A stretch of 39,870 nt of DNA from the NCBI RefSeq assembly GCF_012940005.1, contig NZ_SPMX01000088.1, positions 1-39,870 on the forward strand, given 5' to 3'. The DNA is from Candidatus Accumulibacter contiguus (GTDB lineage Bacteria; Pseudomonadota; Gammaproteobacteria; Burkholderiales; Rhodocyclaceae). Shown here one piece after another: positions 1 to 9,992 of this stretch. The number at the start of each line of letters is the position of its first letter. Position 1 is the stretch's first letter. Under the pieces are notes generated by a model that ran no database searches, had not been told where the DNA came from, and was given only the letters and a program-made list of their open reading frames with translations. Both the position numbers and the translations under genes were made by a program.

Positions 1-906
1 ATTCTGGACGATCGACGCGCTCATCTCTTCCATGCTGGCAGTGGTTTCTTCGACCAAGGCAGCCTGCTCGCTGGCCAACTGAGACAGCAACTGGGCGGTG
101 TTTGACACCTGGCCCGAGGCGCCAGTGAGATTGTCCGCCGCACTCCTGACTTCGCCGATGACTTCGGCAAGCCGGGAAACCGTTTGTCCGATTGCGAAGG
201 CGAGGCTGTCGTTGTCGCCGGCCCGTGTCTGGATCTGGACGGTGAGGTCGCCGCCGGCAACCTGGCGCATCACGTCACGTACGTAGGCAGGTTCGCCGCC
301 AATGCTGTTCATGATGGCGCGGGAAATCATCAGCGAGATGATCGCGCCCAGCACCAACAAGCCGCCGCCGGCGCCGATCATGACGAGGAAAATCTTGTTG
401 ATGTCGGCCGAAATGCGCTTGCTGTTTAGCGCGACGATCAGGAAGCCGCTCTGGATCTGGTCGTTGGCGGTGAGGTCGATGCGCGCTGCGATGAATTGCG
501 GTTCGCCTTCGCCCAGGAACACCGGCTCGCCTTTCTTGGCCGGAGGCGCTGCGAGCAGGGCCTTTACGGCGCCGGCCAGGTCGGCGTTCTCGTAGCCCTT
601 GGCGAAGTTCTTCACCTTCTCGCCCGCCATACCCTTGCCGTCCTGTACCACGATCGCCGAGGCGGACACATCACCATCGTTGGCGATCAGTTGTGTGAGC
701 AGTTTTTCGGCATCGTCGAAGACGCCATACTGGACGCCGGCCTTCACGGTTTCGGCGGTGACCACGGCCAGGCTGCTACCTTTTTCGCGCAGCGAGTCCT
801 TGCCCAGAGAGTTGATGGCGGCGAGCGAAATGGATACCAGCACCGCCGTCAGCACGACGGGGGTGGCGAGGATTCCGATCCTGATTTTCTGGTCTAGCAC
901 ACTCAT
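1..906 (-). CDS. Methyl-accepting chemotaxis protein, C-terminus beyond window
   Basis: Transmembrane chemoreceptor, N-terminal 302 residues only; the frame is open to the window edge. It starts MSVLDQKIRIG at 906, preceded by GGAGAG at a suitable distance. A first membrane segment (about residues 10-30) is followed by a periplasmic domain of about 150 residues that looks like a single Cache domain (ETVKAGVQYGVFDD, later DGKGMAGE), a second membrane segment (about 172-195), a HAMP region and the start of the cytoplasmic signalling hairpin ([17 protein letters not shown]). The HAMP has the GGEPAYV form, unlike the neighbouring MCPs, so this receptor is not a recent copy of them. It lies beyond the terminator at 969-1000 and is probably transcribed separately. 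Ligand unknown. Confidence 0.9.
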   Translation of the reverse strand, partial: MSVLDQKIRIGILATPVVLTAVLVSISLAAINSLGKDSLREKGSSLAVVTAETVKAGVQYGVFDDAEKLLTQLIANDGDVSASAIVVQDGKGMAGEKVKNFAKGYENADLAGAVKALLAAPPAKKGEPVFLGEGEPQFIAARIDLTANDQIQSGFLIVALNSKRISADINKIFLVMIGAGGGLLVLGAIISLMISRAIMNSIGGEPAYVRDVMRQVAGGDLTVQIQTRAGDNDSLAFAIGQTVSRLAEVIGEVRSAADNLTGASGQVSNTAQLLSQLASEQAALVEETTASMEEMSASIVQN

Positions 907-968
907 GGTGGCAACTCTCCACGACTTTTTATCCGCGTGCTGGGCACGGGAATTTTTGGGTTAGGGGT

Positions 969-1000
969 AAAAAATGGCGCAGCGGTTTGCCCGTTGCGCC
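969..1000 (-). terminator. Rho-independent terminator
   Basis: Read on the minus strand, GGCGCA (976-981 complement) pairs with TGCGCC (995-1000 complement), with three more pairs inside after one mismatch and a short loop, followed at once by ATTTTTT. It lies just downstream of the stop of the single-Cache gene and upstream of the next mcp, so it probably ends the long chemotaxis operon that starts at cheY. Confidence 0.75.
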
Positions 1001-1009
1001 CTGTCGCGG

Positions 1010-1475
1010 TCAGAAATACACGCCGCAGCCGATGACCATGCCGTCGACCAGTTCGACGAAGGAAGCCTTGTTCATGATCTTGTTCTTGTCGGCGGGGTTG
1101 AATTCCTTGTACTCGATCCAGCCGCTGCCACTCTTTTGCACCAGCGCAGTCCAGTCGCGGATCCAGTACTTGCCGTCCGGGTCCTTGTCGTCCCAGCGGT
1201 TTTTGCCGGTCAGTTCGAGCCGGACGCCGTGGGCGAGAACGACACCTTTTTCATCGTAAACAAAAATATACAGGCCTTTTTTTCGTGCCTTCTTTGAAGT
1301 GGAACTTGCCGTTCGGGCTGCGCACTTCGTTGAAGAACTTCTCACGGCCGTTCTGCTTGACGAACTGGACGGCTTCTTTGACGAGCGCTTTCGCGTCGTC
1401 CTTGGTCGGGTTGTCGTTGGCAAACGACAGCGCCGAACAGACCATCATGAATAAACTCAAAACCAGCGAGCGCAT
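1010..1475 (-). pseudogene. Periplasmic single-Cache domain protein, frameshifted
   Basis: Small secreted sensor-like protein of the single Cache (sCache_2-like) family. The first part, starting MRSLVLSLFMMVCSALSFA at 1475 (GGAG six bases upstream), is a signal peptide plus NDNPTKDDAKALVKEAVQF. The second part lies in another frame and carries the family signature (LYIFVYDEKGVVLAHG, then GSGWIEYKEF, ending MVIGCGVYF). The two join perfectly if one A is removed from an A7 run on the coding strand (T7 at 1277-1283). The repaired protein is about 154 residues, normal for this stand-alone family. Such proteins often accompany chemoreceptors as possible ligand binders; that role is inferred. Whether the shift is a mutation, a phase-variable tract or a sequencing error cannot be told here. 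Confidence 0.8.
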
Positions 1476-1630
1476 AGACATCTCCGTTTCTTTCAGTGGT
1501 GGGCCAATGGAATGGTATTGCTTTGGTACGCTGTCAGTATGTACCGCAGGCAGCGGCATGGTGGTGACAGTTCCCTCGCGTATGCTAACAAATCAGCACG
1601 TACGTACCCAAGTGGAAGGAATATCGAAGT

Positions 1631-1886
1631 ATTGAGGAGGATCACGAATCGGCCGGCGACTTTGCCCATACCATGCATGAAGTCGGCGCGGATGAAGGCC
1701 GGCATCATCGGGATCCCGGTGAGATGGCCGTAGTCGATGACTTCCTTGACGTTGAGGATGCCGATGGCGAACATCTCGCCGCCGAGAACGAAGGTGAGGT
1801 ATTGCGGCGGGCTTTCGGCAGCGGCCTGCAGCGCGGCCGCGGCGCGGCGGGCGACGGGCCGACCGGGCAGAGGGGATCTGTGTCAT
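1631..1886 (-). pseudogene. cheW: cheW remnant with frameshift and internal deletion
   Basis: Decayed copy of the cheW at 5468-6046. It keeps the start MTQI at 1886 behind the same TGAGGAG ribosome site that overlaps the stop region of the upstream mcp. The N-terminal part then changes frame (PVARR...LQAAAESPPQYLTF is in a different frame from the start). The core EMFAIGILNVKEVIDYG...IPMMPAFIR jumps directly to [19 protein letters not shown], so about 70 residues of the central fold are missing, with the junction at repeated Ile-Arg codons near 1690. After VILLN the sequence is unrelated to CheW. It cannot encode a working adaptor. The rest of 1476-1630 holds no recognisable gene and would contain the leader of the Cache gene. 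Confidence 0.85.
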
Positions 1887-1900
1887 GGTCGGAGTCCTCC

Positions 1901-3535
1901 TCAGAAACGTTCGACGTCGTGCTCGGCCGGCGTCAGCGCGGTGCCGCGTGCCGGTCCCCTGTGGCGTGGTGCGACCGCCGGAGTCGGTGCGCGGTTCAGG
2001 GTGCTCCCTCTTGCGGTAGCGACGCTGCGGCCGCTGTCAGCCAACTGGAAGAAGTTCATCAGCTCCTGCAGTTGCGCGGCCTGGCTGCCGAGTTCCTCGG
2101 CGGTGGCGGCGAGTTCTTCCGAGGCCGAAGCATTCTGCTGCGTCGCCTGGTTGAGCTGCCCCATCGCACCATTGATCTGGCCGACCCCGGAACTCTGCTC
2201 CTGCGATGCGGCAGCGATTTCCTGGACGAGATCGGAGGTTTTCCGGATCGACGGCACCATCTCGCCGAGCAGCGAGCCGGCGCGTTCGGCGAGTTTCACC
2301 GAGTCCTTGGCGACGTTGCCGATTTCCTGCGCCGCGACCTGCGAGCGCTCGGCGAGCTTCCGGACCTCGGCGGCGACGACGGCGAAACCCTTGCCGTGTT
2401 CGCCGGCGCGCGCCGCTTCGATGGCGGCGTTCAAGGCCAGCAGGTTGGTCTGGTAGGCGATGTCGTCGATGATGCCGATTTTCTCGGCGATGGTCTGCAT
2501 CGCCTCGACGGTTTTGCCGACGGCTTCGCCGCCTTCGACGGCCTGCCGCGAAGCGGTAGTGGCCATGCCGTCGGTGACTTTCGCGTTCTCGGTGTTCTGG
2601 ACGATCGACGCGCTCATCTGTTCCATGCTGGCGGTGGTTTCCTCGAGCGAAGCCGCCTGTTCGCTGGACGACTGCGAGAGTGACTGGGCGGTCGACGAGA
2701 CCTGGCCCGAGGCATTGCTGAGGTGGTCGGCGGCGCTGCGGACTTCGCCGATGATCTCGCCGAGCTTGCCACTCATGTTCTGCATGGCGATCGTCAACTG
2801 ACCGATTTCGTCCTTCCCGTCGGCTTCGAGGGCGACGGAGAGGTCACCGGTGGCGAGCCGCCGGGCTGCGACGACACTGGCCTGGATTCGAGTGGCAAGG
2901 CTCTGCGCGATCAGGAAGGTGATGATGGTTGCGAGCAAGATGCCGAGGATCAGAGCCCACGATACGCGAGTCAATATCGTTTCCAGCTTGGCGCTGGCAT
3001 CGCCAACAGCGGATTCGGCTCTCTCGAGATTGATCTTCTGCAGTTTGTCGGTCTTGTCGCGCAGGTTGTCAGCCGCCTTGACCCATGTCGTCTTGCGTAG
3101 CTCTTGAGCCTGGTCGAACTGCCCCGACTTGGCCAACTCGATCGCCTCCACAACAGTTTTTCGGTAAGCCGACACTGCTTTGACGGTCTCCTGAAAAGCT
3201 TCCTTCTCGTCGTCGTGCGATAGCAGCAGTTCGTACTTCCGCAAGACTTCATCGAGGCTGGCGTCGAGTTTGTGCAGCGAAGCCTCGATTTTCGCCCTTT
3301 CTTCTGCCGTCTCGGCGAGCAGCCACTCGAGGCTGCGTACCCGATAGCGCAGGCGCAACTGGCTAATTTCGGTAGTCTTCTGCAATGCTGGAAGTATTCT
3401 CGTGGAGATTTGTTCGCTGTCGTGCCCTATGGATCTGGTTTGCAGCAAGCAGAACACGATCGCGACGACCAGCACGCCGCAGCCGAAGACGAGGTTGACA
3501 ACAAGTTTTGTGCGCAAGCTACTGTTCTTCAACAT
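1901..3535 (-). CDS. Methyl-accepting chemotaxis protein, four-helix-bundle type
   Basis: Chemoreceptor of 544 residues starting [11 protein letters not shown] at 3535 with AGGGG upstream. Layout: membrane segment about 10-30, periplasmic four-helix-bundle-like sensor (about 31-190), second membrane segment (about 192-212), HAMP (about 214-266), then the signalling hairpin whose tip ([20 protein letters not shown], about 359-378) binds CheA and CheW. The tail is an Ala/Pro/Arg-rich linker ending DVERF; the related receptors end DFERF, so the first aromatic of the CheR-tether-like pentapeptide is lost here. The signalling half is nearly identical to those of the MCPs at 3666 and 6059. A cheW pseudogene follows, as an intact cheW follows the 6059 receptor. 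Ligand unknown. Confidence 0.95.
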   Translation of the reverse strand: MLKNSSLRTKLVVNLVFGCGVLVVAIVFCLLQTRSIGHDSEQISTRILPALQKTTEISQLRLRYRVRSLEWLLAETAEERAKIEASLHKLDASLDEVLRKYELLLSHDDEKEAFQETVKAVSAYRKTVVEAIELAKSGQFDQAQELRKTTWVKAADNLRDKTDKLQKINLERAESAVGDASAKLETILTRVSWALILGILLATIITFLIAQSLATRIQASVVAARRLATGDLSVALEADGKDEIGQLTIAMQNMSGKLGEIIGEVRSAADHLSNASGQVSSTAQSLSQSSSEQAASLEETTASMEQMSASIVQNTENAKVTDGMATTASRQAVEGGEAVGKTVEAMQTIAEKIGIIDDIAYQTNLLALNAAIEAARAGEHGKGFAVVAAEVRKLAERSQVAAQEIGNVAKDSVKLAERAGSLLGEMVPSIRKTSDLVQEIAAASQEQSSGVGQINGAMGQLNQATQQNASASEELAATAEELGSQAAQLQELMNFFQLADSGRSVATARGSTLNRAPTPAVAPRHRGPARGTALTPAEHDVERF

Positions 3536-3651
3536 GATTTGTTATCCCCTCTGTGGCAGGGTAAATATGCTGATCGAAAGATACGGTGGATGGCAGTTCT
3601 GCTCATTGAGCCGCCGGCCAGCCGGGCAGGGACAGGGATGATCAGGGTCAT
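3529..3651 (-). pseudogene. Vestigial cheW start (40-codon ORF)
   Basis: Directly after the stop of the mcp at 3666 comes the same ribosome-site/start arrangement seen before the intact cheW genes (TGAGGAGAAC...ATGACC). The ORF begins MTLIIPVPARLAGGS, resembling the MTQI...RPA N-termini of the CheW copies, then continues with unrelated residues and ends at a TGA inside the first codons of the next mcp (start 3535). I read it as the stump of a lost cheW, left when the mcp-cheW module was duplicated. A short coupled leader peptide that helps translation of the next mcp is an alternative. Confidence 0.45.
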
Positions 3652-3665
3652 GGTCGGAGTTCTCC

Positions 3666-5315
3666 TCAGAAATGTTCGAAGTCGTGGTCGGCCGCTGCCT
3701 CGGCGGCGGCGCGGGTCGCTGCCCTGGGGGGCGCCGCCCGCTGGGCGGCCGGGGCGGCCCGGCGCGCCGTTGTGGCGAGGCGGTCCTGCTCGGCCAATCG
3801 GAAGAAGGTCATCAGCTCCTGCAGTTGCGCGGCCTGGCTGCCGAGTTCCTCGGCGGTGGCAGCGAGTTCCTCGGACGCTGAGGCATTCTGCTGCGTCGCC
3901 TGGTTGAGCTGCCCCATCGCACCATTGATCTGGCCGACGCCGGAACTCTGCTCCTGCGATGCGGCAGCGATTTCCTGGACGAGATCGGAGGTTTTCCGGA
4001 TCGAAGGCAACATTTCGCCGAGCAGCGAACCGGCGCGTTCGGCGAGTTTCACCGAGTCCTTGGCGACATTGCCGATTTCCTGCGCCGCGACCTGCGAGCG
4101 CTCGGCGAGCTTCCGGACCTCGGCGGCAACGACCGCGAAACCCTTGCCATGTTCGCCGGCGCGCGCCGCTTCGATGGCGGCGTTCAGGGCCAGCAGGTTG
4201 GTCTGGTAGGCGATGTCGTCGACGATGCCGATTTTCTCGGCGATGCTCTTCATCGCCTCGACCGTCCTGGCGACGGCTTCGCCGCCTTCGACGGCCTGCC
4301 GCGAAGCGGTAGCGGCCATGCCGTCGGTGACTTTCGCGTTCTCGGTATTCTGGACGATCGACGCGCTCATCTGCTCCATGCTGGCGGTGGTTTCCTCGAC
4401 CGATGCGGCCTGTTCGCTGGACGATTGCGAGAGCGACTGGGCGGTCGCCGAGACCTGGCCCGAGGCGTTCGAAAGGTTGTCGGCGGCGGTACGCACTTCG
4501 CCGATGATCTCGCCGAGCTTGCCGACCATGGTCTGCATCGCCGACATGAGTTGGCCGACCTCATCCTTGCCTTGCGCTTCGATGCGTACGCCCAGATTGC
4601 CGGCGGCAAGCGCGTTGGCGGCGTTCACGGCGTGCCCGAGTGGTCGCGTGATCGAGCGGATGATCCAGACTGACAGGATTCCGGCCACGAGGAGAACAAC
4701 GGCTATGGCAACGATGATGCCGTTGCGCGTACTGGCGAAGCGGCTCCCCTGCGCCTGCAGATGGTCCGCCGCTGCCTTGTCGAGGAACTCTCGCACCTTG
4801 GAACCGGCTTGTGTGGCTTCCTTGTAGAGCGGGTTGATCTTTTTCAGCAGCGTTACCTGTCCATCGGCGAACTGGCCGGCCACGATCATGTCACGTGCCG
4901 GGATGAGCGCCTCCTTGACGTAGCGTCCGCGGATTTCGGCGAAACTGTCGGCCAGCTTCATTTCCTCCGGGCCGTCAAGCCTCTTTGTGTAGGACGCCCA
5001 CAAGGCGTTGATTTGCTCGAGGTTGCTGCCGATTGCGTCGGTGTGAATGGCTGGCGCATGGTCGTGCAGTTTCGACAGCGGATTCGCCGGGTCGTGTTGC
5101 AGCGCCAGCATGACCTGCGAGCGGTTTTCGGACATCAGACGCGCCACCTCGTCGACGGTTTGCATCGGCTTCATGCTTTGCTCATACATGCTGCGCCCGC
5201 CCTGGTTGCTGGTCGCCGCAAGGTCGAGGCCAAGGAAGGCGACGACGGCGATGGCGGCCATCAAGAGAACGACCAAGCCAATGATGCGTGTCTTCATCTT
5301 CAGATTGTTGAACAT
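3666..5315 (-). CDS. Methyl-accepting chemotaxis protein, TarH-like sensor
   Basis: Chemoreceptor of about 549 residues. I chose the start [13 protein letters not shown] at 5315 because it has GAAGG upstream and matches the MFKNLRIG start of its paralogue; the frame stays open to 5408 without sequence resembling a receptor. After a membrane segment comes a four-helix sensor of the Tar-homologue kind ([49 protein letters not shown]), then a second membrane segment, HAMP and a signalling hairpin with its tip at about 368-387. The C-terminus is an Ala/Arg-rich linker ending DFEHF, which fits the x-aromatic-x-x-aromatic CheR/CheB tether pattern. It follows cheW in the operon. Ligand not predictable. 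Confidence 0.95.
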   Translation of the reverse strand: MFNNLKMKTRIIGLVVLLMAAIAVVAFLGLDLAATSNQGGRSMYEQSMKPMQTVDEVARLMSENRSQVMLALQHDPANPLSKLHDHAPAIHTDAIGSNLEQINALWASYTKRLDGPEEMKLADSFAEIRGRYVKEALIPARDMIVAGQFADGQVTLLKKINPLYKEATQAGSKVREFLDKAAADHLQAQGSRFASTRNGIIVAIAVVLLVAGILSVWIIRSITRPLGHAVNAANALAAGNLGVRIEAQGKDEVGQLMSAMQTMVGKLGEIIGEVRTAADNLSNASGQVSATAQSLSQSSSEQAASVEETTASMEQMSASIVQNTENAKVTDGMAATASRQAVEGGEAVARTVEAMKSIAEKIGIVDDIAYQTNLLALNAAIEAARAGEHGKGFAVVAAEVRKLAERSQVAAQEIGNVAKDSVKLAERAGSLLGEMLPSIRKTSDLVQEIAAASQEQSSGVGQINGAMGQLNQATQQNASASEELAATAEELGSQAAQLQELMTFFRLAEQDRLATTARRAAPAAQRAAPPRAATRAAAEAAADHDFEHF

Positions 5316-5391
5316 TTTTTTTGCCTTCAGATGTACCAGGGTGAAAACGAAAGGTGTGCTGCTGCAGGAGAAAAGACGAGCGTTTCCTGAT

Positions 5392-5415
5392 CCGCCGCGC
5401 AGGAACATGCGGCGG
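5392..5415. repeat. GC-rich inverted repeat upstream of mcp
   Basis: CCGCCGC (5392-5398) and GCGGCGG (5409-5415) are perfect complements with a 10-base loop, between the cheW stop and the mcp start. There is no T run, so it is not a typical terminator; it could slow transcription or protect mRNA ends. Chance in GC-rich DNA is possible. Confidence 0.3.
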
Positions 5416-5467
5416 TACGATGCAAAAATAACCGCAAGGACTGGCGTGACGCCTTGCCGCGAATGCC

Positions 5468-6046
5468 TTACACGGCAGTGCTACCCGCATCACCGCCAGC
5501 GACCTGCGCCAGCATCGCGATCTCATCGACCGAGAGCACCTTGACGATATTGAGGAGGATCACGAACCTGCCGGCGACCTTGCCCATGCCCTGGATGAAG
5601 TCGGCACGGATGCGGGCGCCGAAGGATGGTGGCGGCTCGATTTCGCTGCTCGGGATCTCGATGACTTCCGAGACCGCATCGACCAGGATGCCGATGTCGT
5701 TGCACAAGTCGCCCTCGCTGACCTCGACGATGACGATGCAGGAGCGTTTTCCCGCTGTACTCTGGGCGCCGCCGAAGCGGGCCGCGAGGTCGATGACCGG
5801 GACGACGGCGCCGCGCAGGTTGATGACGCCGCGGATGAACGCCGGCATCATCGGGATCTCGGTGACGTTGCCGTACTCGATGATCTCCTTGACGTTGAGG
5901 ATGCCGACGGCGAACATCTCGCCGCCGAGCAGGAAGGTGAGGTACTGCTGTGGGCTTTCGGCGGCGGCCTGCTGTGCCTGCAGGGCGGCCGTGGCGCGCC
6001 TGGCGACGGCATGGGCGGCGGGGCGGGTGGGGGTGATCTGGGTCAT
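5468..6046 (-). CDS. cheW: Chemotaxis adaptor CheW
   Basis: Cytoplasmic adaptor of 192 residues linking chemoreceptor tips to the CheA P5 domain. The CheW fold starts at [27 protein letters not shown] and contains the typical [29 protein letters not shown] stretch, [16 protein letters not shown] and a C-terminal [12 protein letters not shown] helix region. An Ala/Gln-rich N-terminal extension of about 30 residues precedes the fold and is shared by the other CheW copy and by the relics. The ribosome site TGAGGAG includes the stop codon of the upstream mcp (6059), so translation is probably coupled to that receptor. This is one of two intact cheW genes in the window. Confidence 0.97.
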   Translation of the reverse strand: MTQITPTRPAAHAVARRATAALQAQQAAAESPQQYLTFLLGGEMFAVGILNVKEIIEYGNVTEIPMMPAFIRGVINLRGAVVPVIDLAARFGGAQSTAGKRSCIVIVEVSEGDLCNDIGILVDAVSEVIEIPSSEIEPPPSFGARIRADFIQGMGKVAGRFVILLNIVKVLSVDEIAMLAQVAGGDAGSTAV

Positions 6047-6058
6047 GGTCGGTTCTCC

Positions 6059-7696
6059 TCAGAAACGCTCGAAGTCGTGCTCGGCCGGCGTCAGCGCGGT
6101 GACCCGTGCCGGTGCTCGGTGGTGTGGTGCGGCCGCCGGGTTCGGTGCGCGCTGGGCAGGGGCGCTCCGTCTCGCCGTCGCCGCGCTGCGGCCGCGATCG
6201 GCCAGGCGGAAGAAGGTCATCAGCTCCTGCAGTTGCGCGGCCTGGCTGCCGAGTTCCTCGGCGGTGGCAGCGAGTTCTTCCGAGGCCGAAGCATTCTGCT
6301 GTGTCGCCTGGTTGAGTTGCCCCATCGCACCATTGATCTGGCCGACCCCGGAACTCTGCTCCTGCGATGCGGCAGCGATTTCCTGGACGAGATCGGAGGT
6401 CTTCCGGATCGACGGCACCATCTCGCCGAGCAGCGAGCCGGCGCGTTCGGCGAGTTTCACCGAGTCCTTGGCGACATTGCCGATTTCCTGCGCCGCGACC
6501 TGCGAGCGCTCGGCGAGCTTTCGCACCTCGGCGGCGACGACGGCGAAACCCTTGCCGTGTTCGCCGGCGCGCGCCGCTTCGATGGCGGCGTTCAAGGCCA
6601 GCAGGTTGGTCTGGTAGGCGATGTCGTCGATGATGCCGATCTTCTCGGCGATGCTCTTCATCGCTTCGACGGTTTTGCCGACGGCTTCGCCGCCTTCGAC
6701 GGCCTGCCGCGAAGCAGTAGCGGCCATGCCGTCGGTGACTTTGGCATTCTCGGTATTCTGGACGATCGACGCGCTCATCTGTTCCATGCTGGCGGTGCTT
6801 TCCTCGACCGAAGCGGCCTGTTCGCTGGACGACTGCGAGAGCGACTGGGCGGTCGCCGATACCTGGCCCGAGGCGTTGCTGAGGTTGTCGGCGGCGGTAC
6901 GCACTTCGCCGATGATCTCGCCGAGTTTGCCGACCATCGCCTGCATCGCCGACATGAGCTGGCCGACCTCGTCCTGGCCCTGTGCTTCGACTCTGACCGT
7001 CAGGTCGCCTGCGGCGAGCGCGTTGGCGGCGGTCAGCGCTTGATGGATCGGACGCGTGATCGAGCGCGTGACCCAAAGCGCGAACAGAGCAGCAAGGACG
7101 ATTGCCGAAGCGCCAAGAATCAGAAGCAGCACTTGCGTCTGGTCGGCGCGCTCGTCGGCTTCCTTGCCTTCGCGGGTCATGGCTTCTTCCTCGTGGCCAA
7201 CCACCTTGGCCAGAGCCGCGATGTAGTCACCTTGCGACTTGCGCATCCGGTCGAGCATGACCTCGGTCGCCTTGTCCTTCTGGTCGGCCTTCAACAGCGT
7301 CAGGAACTCCTCCTGATCCGCCAGGTAGGTGCTGCGCAGTTGTTCAACGTCCTTGAGCAGGGCCTTGCCTTTTTCACTGTGGATGGTCTTGTGCAGCTTC
7401 TCGAGATTCTCGGCGACGGTTTTCTTGGCTTCTTCGATCCGCTCGTACTGCTTCTTGATTTCTTCGGGACGCGGATCGATCAGCAGGTTGCGCTGCGAGC
7501 GAGCTGCCAGGTTTACAGCCTCGCTGATATTGTTGGCCCAGACCGTTTTCGGGAAACGTTCGTTGACCAGTCTACTGATGTCGTCGTTGAGTCCGCCGAC
7601 GCGCAGGTAGGCCAGCAGCGAGATGCCGAGCAGCAGGGCGACGACGATGCCGAAGCCGAGCCCGAGACGGGCGCCGATTCTGAGATTCTTGAACAT
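6059..7696 (-). CDS. Methyl-accepting chemotaxis protein, four-helix-bundle type
   Basis: Chemoreceptor of 545 residues starting [16 protein letters not shown] at 7696, with GGAGG upstream. A first membrane segment (about 10-30) leads to a periplasmic four-helix-bundle sensor rich in charged residues (about 31-185), a second membrane segment (about 188-208), HAMP ([12 protein letters not shown]) and a signalling hairpin with its conserved tip at about 359-378. The tail is an Ala/Pro-rich linker ending DFERF, a good match to the x-aromatic-x-x-aromatic pentapeptide by which some receptors recruit CheR and CheB. It sits 43 bases after cheA and directly before cheW, so it may be the main receptor of this CheA. 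Its signalling half is almost the same DNA as in the mcps at 1901 and 3666. Confidence 0.96.
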   Translation of the reverse strand: MFKNLRIGARLGLGFGIVVALLLGISLLAYLRVGGLNDDISRLVNERFPKTVWANNISEAVNLAARSQRNLLIDPRPEEIKKQYERIEEAKKTVAENLEKLHKTIHSEKGKALLKDVEQLRSTYLADQEEFLTLLKADQKDKATEVMLDRMRKSQGDYIAALAKVVGHEEEAMTREGKEADERADQTQVLLLILGASAIVLAALFALWVTRSITRPIHQALTAANALAAGDLTVRVEAQGQDEVGQLMSAMQAMVGKLGEIIGEVRTAADNLSNASGQVSATAQSLSQSSSEQAASVEESTASMEQMSASIVQNTENAKVTDGMAATASRQAVEGGEAVGKTVEAMKSIAEKIGIIDDIAYQTNLLALNAAIEAARAGEHGKGFAVVAAEVRKLAERSQVAAQEIGNVAKDSVKLAERAGSLLGEMVPSIRKTSDLVQEIAAASQEQSSGVGQINGAMGQLNQATQQNASASEELAATAEELGSQAAQLQELMTFFRLADRGRSAATARRSAPAQRAPNPAAAPHHRAPARVTALTPAEHDFERF

Positions 7697-7739
7697 GAGG
7701 ATTTGCCTCCAGAGAGATGGGTGGTGGTCCAGCCTTGAA

Positions 7740-9956
7740 TCAGTACGAGGCCAACAGTTCCGGCTGCCGGGGCGCAGTCAGACGCCTGTCTTCGAGACTG
7801 GTGACGAGGCCGACCAGCGCCGGCACGTCGAGGATCAGCGCCACTTCGCCGGTGCCGAGGATGGTCGATCCGCCGATGCCGCGCAGGTGCTTGAAAAGGG
7901 CGCCGAGCGGCTTGATCACCGTCTGGAATTCGCCAAGCAGGGTGTCGACGACCAGTCCGGCCTTCTTGCCGGCGTACTGGATGATCACCACGTTCTGGCG
8001 CTTGGGGACCTCGCCACCGATGGCGAAGAGTTCGCGCAGTCGGACGAAAGGCAGCACCTCGCCGCGCAGGTTGAGATAGTTGCGCTTTGCCGATGCGTCG
8101 GCGAGTTCGATGCATTCGACGACCGAGTCGAGCGGCACCACGTAGGACGCCTTGCCGACGCTGGTCAGGAAACCGTCGATGATCGCCAGCGTCAGCGGCA
8201 GGCGGATGGTGAAGGTCGATCCTTCGCCTTCGATGGTGTCGACCTCGACACTGCCACGCAGGCTCTGGATGTTGCGCCGGACGACGTCCATGCCGACGCC
8301 GCGGCCGGAAAGGTTGGTGACCTTCTCGGCGGTCGAGAAACCGGCTTCGAAGATCAGGTTGCTGATCTCGTGCTCGGAGAGCGTCGCGGCGGCGTCGATC
8401 AGTCCCTTGTCGATCGCTTTCTGGCGGATTTTGTCCCTGGGCAGGCCACCGCCATCGTCGATGACCTCGATGACGATGTTGCCCGAGTCGTGGTAGGCGT
8501 TGAGCTGAACGGTGCCGTTCTCGGGTTTGCCGCGCGCGGCGCGAAGCGCCGGCGCTTCGATGCCGTGGTCGATGGCGTTGCGCACGAGATGCATCAGCGG
8601 GTCGCCGAGTTTCTCGACGACCGATTTGTCGAGTTCGGTCTCGGCGCCGGTGATCACCAGGTCGATGGCCTTGCCCATCTCGCGCGAGCTGTCGCGCACG
8701 ACGCGGTTGAAGCGGTTGAAGGTCTCGCCGATCTGCACCATGCGCAGTTGCAGCGCCGAGTCGCGGATGTCCTCGACGAGGCGCAGCAGCACCGAGGTCG
8801 ATTCGATCAGGTCCGACTGGCCGCTGCGCTGCGCGAGCAGGTTGGCGCCGGCGCCGGCGATGACCATCTCGCCGACCAGATCGATCAACTGGTCGAGCTT
8901 GTCGGCGTGCACGCGGATCACTCGCGCTTCGAGCGCCTTCTTCTCGCTGACCACGGCCTGGCGGGTGGCGGCGGCTTCGACGACTTCCTTGTGCACGACT
9001 TTCTGTTCGACGAGGACGTCGCCGAGCGGGGGGGGGGCCGCTGCTTCGCCCGCGGCTTCTCTGACGGGAGCGCGGCTTTGCGCGCTGAGGCCATCGTCGA
9101 GTTCGGCCTGCGTCAGGGCACCGGAGCGGACGAGGATCTCGCCGAGGCGCATGTTGTCCTCGGGCAGTTCGTCGATCAGCTTGAGGTATTCGCCGATCCT
9201 GGAATTCGGCGGCAGGATGTACAGCGTGCACTCGTCGCGGACGAAGTCGAAGACCTGTTCGATCTGGGCTTTGCTGGCGCGCGTCTGGAAGCCGATCTCG
9301 AAGCCGAGGTAACAGCATTCGGGGTCCATCTTCTCGGCCGTGGGCAGGGCATCGGCGAGCGTGGTGAGGGTGGTGATCTCACCAAGGGAAGTCAGGTAAT
9401 GGAGCAGCGACAGCGGGTCCATGCCGTTCCTCAGCACGCCGGGGCCGAAGCGCACCGAGATGTGCCAGGCGTCGGTGTCGACGACGCCGCCACCGGAGGC
9501 TTCGATGGAGTTGTCGTCCTCGGCCGCCAGCATGCCGTCGCGGTTACCCGTGCTGCGGACCGCGCCGCCGCCGAGAAACAGCTCGGTCAGCCTGGCCAGC
9601 AGGGCATCACCGCGCGTCTGCACGGTATCGTCGGGCCGCGGCAAGCCGGCAGCGAAGACGTCGAGCAGGGCGCCCAGGTGGTCGCAACATTCGAGCATCA
9701 CCGTCGACAGTTCGCCGCTGACCGGGATCTCGCCGTTGCGCAGCTTGTCGAGGACGTTTTCGACCTTGTGCGTGAAGGCTTCGATGAAGTGGCATTCGAC
9801 GACGCCGGAGCCGCCCTTGATGGTGTGCGCGGCGCGAAAGATGGCGCCGAGGTTGTCGGCGTCGTCGGGGTTCTGCTCGAGCTTGAGCAGACCGTCTTCC
9901 ATCGCAGTGAGCTGGTCGCGGCTTTCGTTGACGAAGGTGCTGGTCAGTTCATCCAT
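7740..9956 (-). CDS. cheA: Chemotaxis histidine kinase CheA with MshEN-like linker
   Basis: CheA of 738 residues autophosphorylates and passes phosphate to CheY (and CheB). P1/HPt is at about 1-105, with H44 in [11 protein letters not shown] second domain (about 163-250, [16 protein letters not shown]...LGFEIGF...LYILPP) sits where the response-regulator-binding P2 is expected. Residues 270-293 and 310-333 form two 24-residue segments of the LGxxLV...Q type, matching the MshEN c-di-GMP-binding pattern. P3 dimerisation follows ([21 protein letters not shown]), then P4 ATPase with [16 protein letters not shown] and GRGVGMDVV, and a CheW-like P5. The start at 9956 has AAGGAA upstream. A run of ten C (coding strand) at 9028-9037 lies between the two LGxxLV segments; a one-base slip there would remove P3-P5. 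It lies between the STAS gene and an mcp. Confidence 0.97.
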   Translation of the reverse strand: MDELTSTFVNESRDQLTAMEDGLLKLEQNPDDADNLGAIFRAAHTIKGGSGVVECHFIEAFTHKVENVLDKLRNGEIPVSGELSTVMLECCDHLGALLDVFAAGLPRPDDTVQTRGDALLARLTELFLGGGAVRSTGNRDGMLAAEDDNSIEASGGGVVDTDAWHISVRFGPGVLRNGMDPLSLLHYLTSLGEITTLTTLADALPTAEKMDPECCYLGFEIGFQTRASKAQIEQVFDFVRDECTLYILPPNSRIGEYLKLIDELPEDNMRLGEILVRSGALTQAELDDGLSAQSRAPVREAAGEAAAPPPLGDVLVEQKVVHKEVVEAAATRQAVVSEKKALEARVIRVHADKLDQLIDLVGEMVIAGAGANLLAQRSGQSDLIESTSVLLRLVEDIRDSALQLRMVQIGETFNRFNRVVRDSSREMGKAIDLVITGAETELDKSVVEKLGDPLMHLVRNAIDHGIEAPALRAARGKPENGTVQLNAYHDSGNIVIEVIDDGGGLPRDKIRQKAIDKGLIDAAATLSEHEISNLIFEAGFSTAEKVTNLSGRGVGMDVVRRNIQSLRGSVEVDTIEGEGSTFTIRLPLTLAIIDGFLTSVGKASYVVPLDSVVECIELADASAKRNYLNLRGEVLPFVRLRELFAIGGEVPKRQNVVIIQYAGKKAGLVVDTLLGEFQTVIKPLGALFKHLRGIGGSTILGTGEVALILDVPALVGLVTSLEDRRLTAPRQPELLASY

Positions 9957-9992
9957 CGTATTTCCTTGGTGTTTCCTGGTTCAGGGGAGGGG

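Noticed and set aside
5316-5408. 31-residue N-terminal extension of the mcp at 3666
   Set aside because: The residues upstream of MFNNLK do not resemble an MCP start, and MFNNLK matches the paralogue start and has its own ribosome site.
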